From contig OZ020250.1 of NCBI GenBank assembly GCA_963971285.1, forward strand, positions 16,414,499 to 16,478,498: a stretch of DNA of 64,000 nucleotides, in the 5' to 3' direction. Position 1 is the stretch's first letter, and each line of letters opens with the position of its first letter. Shown here one piece after another: positions 23,010-32,600 of the stretch. The position numbers and the translations under genes are program-made. Under the pieces are notes generated by a model. The model was not told the origin of the DNA, did no database searches, and saw only the letters and a list, made by a program, of their open reading frames with translations. Origin of the DNA: Astropecten irregularis (Eukaryota; Echinodermata; Asteroidea; Paxillosida; Astropectinidae).

Positions 23010-25813
23010 ATGGCTCAACCAAGCCCGGACACGACTGGTAAATGACAGTTGGTTTTATTTATTGACTTGCTTGCCTCCTCGATTGTCTGCTTGCCCACTA
23101 TTAGCTTCCTTTCCTTCTCCCCTACACTAAAAATGTTTGTTCCTAAACCAGGGCCCAATTTCATGGAATCCGTTACCGTTAGCAAAAATTCTTCGCTTAC
23201 GGTAGCACTAGCAGATATTTCTGCTTTTATACAGTTTGAGTGTTTCATGGGAGAGTATTCTTTATGGTAACGGTAAGCAACAAATTTCTGCAGAATGCAT
23301 ATGATAACGCATTAGCAGAAAATAATTTTCTAGGTTACCCTAGGTTACCCTAGGTTACCCTACAAATTCTTCGCTAACCGAGAGTCTTGCTTACTGATTC
23401 CATAAAATAGATTTCACACAAAGCAGTGCCTGTAAGCACAAAAATAGGTTGTTACTGATTCCATGAAAATGGGGCCTGGTCACAAGTCTCATAATGGCTA
23501 TTTCACTCAACTGGAAGTCACATTTTTTTTTTTTTTTTACTAGACACACTCCTACTTTTGTGGGTCTTTTTATGGCACTTAACGGGGAATAGCTTCTAAA
23601 TGTGATGGGATTTGGTGCCGATTCTGGGGTGTTCTCCTACAGTTGTGAAGCACACGATCTCAAACCCCATGAGACTGTCACATCAAATGTTCGGAAATAG
23701 ATATGCCCACTCTGCTTTGCCATTCATTATGCAAATTAGCCTTGCCCTTCGAATGCCATTCACCTTGAATATAACCTGCCTTGTATTTAACCCACAACTT
23801 GATCTTGTGTCTTCCTTTCCAGATTCAGAGGAAGAATTATTGCTTGAGACCATCGAGATGAGACCTGACAGGATTGGTAAATGACAGTTGGTTTTATTTA
23901 TAGACTTGCTTGCCTCCTTGATTGCCTGCTTGGCTATTATAAGCTTCCTTCCCTTCTCCACTACACTGAAACGTGTTTGTAAGTTTGTCTCTAAATCAGG
24001 GCCCAATTTCATGGAATCCGTATATACAGTTAGCAAAAAGTCTTCGCTTACGGTAGCAGATTTTTTTGCTTACGGTTTGAGTATTTCATGGGAGAGTAGT
24101 CTTTTTGGTAATGGTAAGCAACAAATTTCTGCAGAATGCATATGACAGCACAATGGCACATTAGCAGCAAATAATCATGGTTACCCTAGAAATTCTTCGC
24201 TAACCGAAAGTCTTGCTTATGGATTCCATGAAATAGATTTCACGTGTAGCAGTGCCCGTAAGCACAAAAATAGGTTGTAACGGATTCTATGAAATTGGGC
24301 CCTGGTCACAAGTTTCATAATGGCTAATTCACTCAACTCGAAGTCACATTTTCTTTTTTGACTCGACACACTCCTATTTTTATGGGCCTTTTTATGGCAC
24401 TTAATTTGCTTTTTATGGCACTTCTATAAATGTGATGGGATTTGGTGCCGATTCTGAGGTGTTCTCCTACAATTGCGAAGCACACAATCTCAAACCCCAT
24501 GAGATTGTCACATCACATGTTCGGATATAGATATGCCCACTCTGCTTTGCCATTCATTATGCAAATTAGGAATGCCATTCACTTTGAATATAACCTGCCT
24601 TGTATTTAACCCACAACTTGATCTTTTGTCTTCCTTTCCAGATACAATGAAAAAAATGATCGAGAAAATCAAAGAAGACATCGAGACATTCACCCGAACA
24701 TGCACTATAAATGACGAATGGAAAAGGAATACAATCTTGATTGCCAATGATCAAGTGTATTATAATTCCAGTGACTCACAACAACATGCAGAGATTTATG
24801 CCATAGAGGCAATGAAAAATGAAATCCCCAAAAAGGTCATAATGTACATGAATTATTCTCCATGTATAAAATGTGCCGAACAGATACAAACATTTCAGGA
24901 AGACATGGCTAAAAACGCTGAAAAGGCTGAAAAGGCTGAAAAGGCTGAAAAGGTTGAAATTGTAATCAAATATGCCTCAGTATATTATAACAGGACAAAA
25001 GGTGAAACTAACAGCAATGGGCTGAGACATTTGCTGACATTGAAAACAAATGGAATAAGCATACAAGCATTACAAGGTAGAGACTGGAAAACTATCATCC
25101 AAAAGATTCTGACAATCCATGGCAAATCTCTCCTGAGTCATCTCATCACTAAACACCAAAAGATGTCAACATGGGAGGAAGTATACAAGGCAATTTGCAA
25201 AGAAATTGGGGAGAAGGGTACAGGTGACCATGACGATATAGAGCTAGGTATGGCGGCCATGTCCTTGGAAGACCAGCCAAACCAATGGCTGACTTCCTTG
25301 AGGAATATTCTTCAAGAAAACTGGGATAAAGGCTGGGAGACTGCACTGAGAAAGATAAATGAGACAGAGTGGTGGGAAACTGTCTTGAAGTGGCTTCCCA
25401 AACGCGGATGGGAGGAAGAATGGGAAAAGGAAAACATTGTCAAATATGATGAATGGAAAAAAGCTACAGGGATTTTGGTTGGTACACGGGAATGCAAGAA
25501 GAATGATAGTTGGAAAGACAAATATAGAACTATCCAGAAAAATGACCCGAAAATAAAAATGCAAGAAGAATACCTTCTTCCAGCAAGGGCTCCTTATTTG
25601 AATCAAAATTTAAATGATTTAGAGAATGAAGATAGACAGGGCTACTTCTGGTTGAAGAAGCTGCTTTCTGCATTTGAGATTTATGGTAGAACCACTCAAC
25701 AACAACAACTGAACAAGAATATCCCTCAAGACTGGCTCAAGCGGCGAATTGTGGCAGACCTTGTAGCAGCACATGAAAGAAAGTACCAGCATGAGCAGTT
25801 ACAGCTTAAATAA
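23010..25813 (+). CDS. AID/APOBEC-like cytidine deaminase
   Basis: Coding exons are 23010-23037, 23823-23876 and 24642-25813. The 1254 nt join in phase to give a 417-residue protein. Family knowledge: AID/APOBEC enzymes deaminate cytosine in DNA or RNA through a zinc-bound HxE...PCxxC site. Seen here: H76-A-E78 and SP101-C102-x2-C105, then a strand-like EIVIKYASVYY (133-143) and GLRHL...NGISIQAL (154-171), equivalent to the fourth strand and the following helix-strand of AID. The usual Trp before SPC is Tyr. An (AEK)4 tract (120-131) lies between the zinc helix and that strand. About 230 Trp- and Lys-rich C-terminal residues match no family I know. There is no signal peptide or membrane segment, so it is probably intracellular. 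The start ATG follows two short upstream ORFs in a leader exon (22898-23009). The third exon has no internal stop. The alternative, a generic CDA/ADAT deaminase, fits the strand order less well. Confidence 0.78.
23149..23478. mobile_element. MITE family B, copy 1
   Basis: Inverted-repeat element with left end CAGGGCCCAATTTCATGGAA and right end CCATGAAAATGGGGCCTG. Internal short inverted repeats are built on CTTACGGTAGC. It lies in the first intron copy of the deaminase gene. Confidence 0.7.
23997..24304. mobile_element. MITE family B, copy 2
   Basis: Duplicate of copy 1 at the matching place in the second intron copy. Its presence in both copies shows that it inserted before the intron duplication. 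The right end is TATGAAATTGGGCCCTG. Confidence 0.7.
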
Positions 25814-26656
25814 TTCAAATGCAAACTCACAACCTCCCCATTTCCCTCCCCAAAAAAACCCCAAACATACAATGAGTATATCTTTCAGAATGCCAAGAGA
25901 TGCAAATAGTCCATTCTGACCGGTCAATTTCTTTGTTGATATCTAATGGAGCTGAGCGTTCACGGGTAATTTGAGAACCGGGTACCCGTTTCCCAAATAT
26001 AATATAAAACATAAGAAATTAAGGACCCAGAAGTATGTTTCGTAATGGCCTCTGGCGAGTACCGGGGCGTCGCGCCAGGTATGCTTAAAAATTACAAGTC
26101 ATTGAATTGACCAGACCCTCCAAAAACACCCCACCCTATTTCGCCTTTTTATGAGTGTGACAAATTTAATTTTCTGTTATTTCTACCAACAAGACAGGCC
26201 AAGCAAATCTTAGCACAATCTTTTTTTCCCTGACATTGAACACTGACATCGAACACACAATGTATGCATTGTATCGTTGCGAGTTCCCCATAAAAACAGT
26301 ACCGTTCATTTAAAGTACCGTAAATCACATTTTCCTGATCAGCTACATCTAATACTTGAATTTCAGTGGGTTATTTTGTCCAATGGACCAAAGTAGAAAC
26401 ACACTCTTCACATGCATGATCTCAACAAAACATCATGAAAAGATTTTGCAGCAAGAAATATGCTTTTGACTTTGCCAAAAACTACAAATTTTACAGATAG
26501 GCCTATTATGTGAAAAAGGGCATGGTTTTTATAATTTTTTTTCGGGTACTCATATAAAAAGACTGGAATCGAGTACCTGTTGTTTTGGGTTGAGTTTCGG
26601 GTACACTGGTACCCCATACAGCACTAATATCTGATGAACAAACAAGCACTGCTTAC
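25814..26656. other. Deaminase 3' flank / ATIC intron
   Basis: No further exon is seen on either strand. A TATAAA hexamer at 26003-26008 could serve as a weak poly(A) signal for the deaminase; no AATAAA is present. ATIC coding sequence for the residues after exon 11 was looked for on the minus strand here and not found. Confidence 0.45.
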
Positions 26657-29600
26657 CGTCAGGACGCAGTATTTACCTCCTTTCTTCTTCGAGAGAATGT
26701 CTCGGGCTTCAGGCTCGTACCCAGGGGCTATGATTCCATCCGACACCTTCAGGAAATTCACAAAAATATAGATATATATAACAAATTAGACTACTAACTT
26801 CTGTTAACTTCAAACCTTGAACCCCCCTTTTTGTCCTGATCCTCTCATCCATTTATATGTGTATCTTTACTAGCAAGTTCTTGTCCCCTTCGATAAAGAT
26901 CCTACTAGGATTGAAACGCGTTAGGCCCTCCTAACTCTAAGCAATTGAAAATCTTATTTGTGTAGATTGGCTGATGATTAAAAATGATTACAAATCTACA
27001 ATGTGTTATAATGTATTATTACATAATTGTCAAGGTAAATTTGAGTGACTGACCTCCCTGGCAAGGATTTTTGCCGTGGGTACATCACAGATGTCCGACA
27101 AAGCGACAAAGTCGCCAAAGAACGACATACGATCGGCACCTGATTTTGAAATCAAACGAAACAAACATGTTTACCATGGTCACGTCTAAAATGATACAAA
27201 TTGAAGGATTTATAAGCGTGAATATAGCTGTAAGCAAAATGTGCACGGACACAACTTGAATGGATAACAGCAGTAACTATGCATAAAACTGATTACAGCA
27301 AATTAAAAAAAAACCCAAAATACACACTTTAAAGTTATGTAGTAAGTTGTAAGTTTAAATAGACATTTATTCTATGAAAGCAGAGAAAAAGAGGTTTAAA
27401 GGCATAATTTGTCAAATTGTAGATGTATCAGTAGATAAGCTTTTTTTAAAAATATTTTAGCAATTCATATCTATTAAGTTTGTGTCACATATCCAAAGAC
27501 CTCTGGCAGAATTTGTGTATCACCAAAAAGTTGCAGAATTTCAAGGAGTCGAGCAAAGTTTTTAGCTTAAAATCTACCCTGTCACATATAAAAAAGCGTT
27601 TGCAGGAAGAATGCCTGTGCCGACAAAAATATGCTGTGCCTATTTACAGCTGAGAAAGTTAATGACCATGTATGGTGTAGTTTATAAGCATATATGGGTG
27701 TAGTTTATAATCACGTATAAGTGATTAAAATTCCTTCTTTCAGTCAACAGACTTGCACGAAACTAACTTGCTACATGGCTTCAAGTGAATGCCAACAATG
27801 TAACTATTAAAGCCAAGTTTCGTTTGGTTGTTGGATGGTTATTTTCAGTTTCAATTCTTTTCAAAAGCCTTTGAAATTTAATTTCATTTAAGCTGAAATG
27901 GATTTAATAACAATTTCAACTTGTTCTAAATGTTGTTAAAAATTAAAATAATATACAGTCGAACCTCATTAATACGAGCTCTCTTAAGACGAGATCTCGG
28001 TTAAGACGAGCATATCACGCCGGTCCCGACCGAGTTGTGCACGTTTCTATGGGAAAATATTTGCTTAATACGAGCACTGATAATACGAAAAACCTTTTAA
28101 TACGAGCGTTTTGGGCTGACCCAGTTGCGTGGAAGTCATTGTAACAACCCATTTAATACGAGGATTTTTTAATCTGGCTTCTTTTAGAATCGATTTTCGG
28201 ATTTCTTTGTACAGATTAAGAAAAATCCCACCACCATCAAGTCGCCGTTGTTTTTTATGTTACCGAAAGCTAAATTCACCGCAGCGCTAATGCCCACTAA
28301 TCCCCTCCTGCGGTTTTACCAGCGGCTTGCCCAGTGGTAAGTGTAAACAAAAAACAGACAACGTACGGCCCATAGTATTTTCTTTTATTGAGCGTGATCC
28401 ACGTGGGTTTTTTGGCTGTCACGAAAGTCAAAACCCGCCCGAGGAAAACGGCGAGGTCTTCCATTTTGTCGATTCGTTTTCGTAAGGAGAAAAACTTCTT
28501 CATTTTTTTCCACAAATCAAACAAAGTCCACGCTAATCTCCAGACAATTTTACCTTACTGATGACGTGTAAGAAGGATTTTGGTCACAACAAATTCTTCA
28601 AAGTGTAGCCAACATGTATCCGAACAAAATAATATTCCATGAACGGACCGATACGATCCGACTGCGGCCCGACCGATCGGCCGATGTTACAGCTACACGT
28701 GGTCACCATGCACGTGATCGGATATAATGTGGCTAAACTGCAGCATTGGTCACCGTTACGAAGTGCCGACATAGCGCAAATTTTGTGATTGGCTACATGA
28801 AGGGAAGGGGAAAAAAGACAGATGTTGGACTGCTAAAAAACCCGACATCTTAAAAAAAATAATCCGTGTCAAAAAAACCCCCAAAAAACCACGAACGCAC
28901 TTATTAATTTAAGTTAAAATGGCGCCCTCTCGTGTCCATCAAAATATCACTGGTTCCCTGCGGTGCACATTGCTTCATACTGCACACATTGTTTGGCAAC
29001 CAACTTGTCTGAACGTGCGGTGCTAACGTTCGTCGCTGTCATCCACTCGCAATTTTCATGTCGTTTTCGTGTTGCATTATTTTTATTTACTTGGTTTTTA
29101 TTATTCTTACATATTGTAATGAAAACCCTTTTACAACCGTGACAATTCAACAAAATGAAATTTATCAAGCACATTTATTAAGTACTTCTAAAATGTAAAC
29201 ACGGACTTGACACGTAATTATGGGTTACCGGAGGGATAGTGCATGCTGTATGTGCAGTGTACCGCACAAACGTGCATTTTGGTTGACAAAATATGGATCC
29301 CGCATAATACGAGGCCCCGCTTAATACGAGCATTTTCGGTAAGTCCCGGCGACCTCGTATTAACGAGGTTCAACTGTATATAACATATATGTGTATTTTT
29401 TTTTACAGAATTATCTGCTTGTACTAATACATCAGTTATTTAATCAATTTTTAGATTTTATGTATTAGTTGAAAGTAATTGTATGCAAATTTAATATCAT
29501 TTTAGATGAAATGGATTCAATATAAATTTCTTCTCGTTCTCAATGTTAAAGGAAAATTATATATAACATATGGTATACATTTTTTTTTACAGAATTATAT

Positions 29601-32600
29601 ACTTGTACTTAATTCATCAGTTATATAATTACTTTTAATATTTGAAAAGTGAACAAAGAACAATGACTGTAGAGGGATTCAAACCGGCGACCTTCTGAAT
29701 ACTGTACAGGCGCTCTACCAACTGAGCCAACCATCCCTACATTGGTGGTGACCCCAATAGTCAATTATCTTTGTTCGTTTGGTAGTCAGAAGCCATGAAA
29801 CCACGCACACACCGCCACACCCCAGGGATCATTTCAATGATACACGCAGCAATGCTGCAACCTGGGAACGGTACATGGGGGATGACTCAAAGAGGATACA
29901 ACTTTTTAATTAAAAGAATCATCAAATAAACACAAGGGAAACTGACTGAATTTCTAAAAAAAAATTTAGAATTCAGTCAGGTTCCCTTGTGGTTACATGT
30001 ATTTAATGATTACATTATTTTTAATATTTTATGTAAGTTGTAAAGTAAAAATGTACACAGATCATGACAAATAAAAGCCATATAGCAGTAAAAATGTTTG
30101 AAGATTAAGTTCTGTGGGGAGACATGAATACTCCAGACTAGCTGACAGTTAATGATCATTGTGCCACTGAACTGGCATGTGGCGGAACACTGATAAGACT
30201 GCTTTCTTGCTAGGAGTTTTGACTTGTGTCGAGTTACGGATGTCCCACTGACATGTTGCACAAACGATTTCCCCAAACACAGGATGCACTGACTGCACAT
30301 TTTGACTTTGTTTGCATTCATTGCACAGACTGCTTACATGTTGTTACAGATGTGTATTTCCAAATGGAATGTACATGCCAGATTTACACTGGTGTCCAAC
30401 ATGGTATCCAAAGGATGCCTAAAACCTTGCTATAAACACTCCACAATATATGACCTTCTGTGATACCCCATCATATCTTCCTAATCAAAACCTGGGGCCT
30501 TTCTCAAAGCTCGGCTCCGGCTCAGGCTCTGGCTTCGTCTCTGTGATCCATATGCTGAAAATATGGGTTGTGGTTTTGCATTGAAGCTGAAGCTCTGTTT
30601 TCTTGTTCAAACCAGAGAATATACTCCCGAACCGTAGCCAAAAGTCTCTATTTTGATACCCATAATTTTAAAATGGATTTACGAAATGGAGCCAGAGCCG
30701 GATCCAGCGCCGGATCCAGAGCTTTGAGAAAGGCCCCTTGCCTTCGCAAACCGACCAAAACAGGGTGGAGTCTGAGATTTTCAATCCGTATGGCTTACCT
30801 CTGGCCCGGGCATAGGCCGTTGCTAGAGGTGTCAATGGCATGAGATCAGCCACCATGCACAGCTTGGCCTGGTCAGGGGTCAGCTCAACTCCAATTGCAG
30901 CACCTGGAGGCAAACAAAACAAGAGGAAGGTCACATTTACTGGAAAGAGAAGAGGGGGAAGGGGATGGGTTGGGGCAGGAGAGGAGGAGAGTATTAAAGG
31001 AAGGGTAGGGCAAGGATGGAAGAGTCCACTTTATACAGACGATGAACTGGAAAAAACACTACCTGCCGGACTGACGTGCTTGAATGAAGTTGCGGCGGGA
31101 ACACCGAGGGCAGCCTTCAACTCCCTGACCAGTTGCCAGGCGTTGAGAGCGTCGCAGAGGTTGATGAACCCCGGCGAGCCATTCAGCACCTTCAGGGGCA
31201 GCTCGGCGCCGGTGGTGTAGAGCTGGGCCGGCTTCTGGTGGGGGTTGGTGCCGTAGCGTAAGCCCAGCTGGGCCACGTCGCTGCAATACTGCTGACAGAA
31301 GTAATCCGAGATGGCTGCGTCGTACAAGGCAGTATGTGTGAAAGCCTGGAGAACATTTTCATTCCAAAAAAAAAAAAAGAGTGCTTTAGTGCTTTAAGAG
31401 TTAGGAGGCCATGATGTTTCAACACTAGTAATATCTTTTTTTTGGTCAAGCTTCAGAGTGCAAAAGATCAAGCTGAAAGAAAAAGGTTACCTTGACGGCA
31501 AGTTTCTGCCTGGTTTCCAGTGTGGTATCTTTGTCTTCCCGTCCTTCAAGTTCTTGCAGCACACTGGATGAGATCAAGTTGATGGAGGAGGAGAAAGAAA
31601 GGCGAACGGCACCAATGAAGGAAGTGAAGAGGTGAACGATCAACTCAAGCAAACTGTATAGCAGGCCCTTTAAGTTTAGGTCTGCCCCTTTAATGCAATG
31701 TGTGAACATGAAACTCTTGCCTATTGTTGGCTCTGGCTATACAGTTGTTCTTTATTCTTACACAGTTTCTTGCAGTGTAAATTCGCCTTATTTACGTCCT
31801 CTTACTGAGGTGGGGGCACAGCTGGTCCTAAGAGGCCGTAGGTTAATTCAAGTCCATTTTACCTTTCGTAGTCAGCGGGGTCACACACCACAGTAACTCG
31901 GGAATGGTTCTTGGCAGCTGCCCGAAGTAGAGTTACACCACCTTCATAAACAACCACAACAAATAATAATACCAACAAATGAACTCACGTAACTGAAATT
32001 ATTTATTTCATAATTATGAAATATCAACTGTCAAATAGTGAATTGGCTTGCAATATTCGGTAGTCTAGTCAGAAGCCATGAAACCACACACATGCCACAG
32101 TAATCAATTTAGGTGCATGCAACAATAGCAGTGCTGTTAAACCAAAGACAAAGAAAATCGGGGACCATGGCGTCTGACCCACTGATCCCCACCCCCATAC
32201 CCCTCCCTCGCGGCCCAACTGACCAGCAGACAAGCATAATCGGCCGACATCATGGCTGGTCGGCCGACATCACTCACCAATGTCAATCTGTTCCACGGCC
32301 GCATCCACAGTCACGTCTGGTTTGGCTATGGTAGACTCAAATGGATACAGGTTACACGCCACCAACCTGCACAAGAAACATTTCAATTATGAATGGTTTT
32401 CAACTCATATGGCAAGAGATTGGGATGATGTGCAGAGTGCACCCTCCATATTCTAACTACAAATCAGTATTAAACAGGGTGTCCAAAATTAGCTTGTCCA
32501 AATGGTATGTGGACACCAATGCATCGCAAACGCAAACATGGTGGGGGGGGAATGTTGTTCAAGAAATGGTTATAACTATTTCCGCTCGGAAAGTTTCACA

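Larger units (their letters stand above)
23038..24641 (+). repeat. Tandem duplication of an intron around a mini-exon
   Basis: The introns 23038-23822 and 23877-24641 are diverged copies of each other. Both open with GTAAATGACAGTTGG, both contain a MITE of family B and the block GTGATGGGATTTGGTGCCG, and both end TGTCTTCCTTTCCAG. The 54-nt exon between them (23823-23876) encodes 18 residues starting DSEEELLLE. It is flanked by the same splice phase (1-1), so it can be included or skipped without a frameshift. The first copy contains a (GTTACCCTAG)3 expansion (about 23332-23362) and a poly-T run (23524-23539). Confidence 0.85.

Noticed and set aside
23332-23362. Telomere-like repeat (TTACCCTAGG)
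   Set aside because: Only three copies of a 10-bp unit inside a MITE, with one copy in the duplicate intron. A local expansion, not telomeric.
23683-24036. 117-codon minus-strand ORF across the deaminase introns
   Set aside because: It runs antisense through the duplicated intron and MITE. Similar shadow ORFs occur in both intron copies simply because they are duplicates.
24533-24641. Upstream extension of the deaminase ORF (start at 24533)
   Set aside because: These codons lie in the duplicated intron, before a strong acceptor (TTCCTTTCCAG). The in-phase upstream exons give a better N-terminus, and the same intron copy upstream is clearly non-coding.
29670-29745. tRNA gene on the minus strand
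   Set aside because: A- and B-box motifs are present but the acceptor and anticodon stems do not pair well. The same body recurs at 52797, so it is a SINE.
30840-31220. 126-codon plus-strand ORF
   Set aside because: It is antisense to two ATIC exons and the intron between them. The minus-strand reading is unambiguous ATIC.
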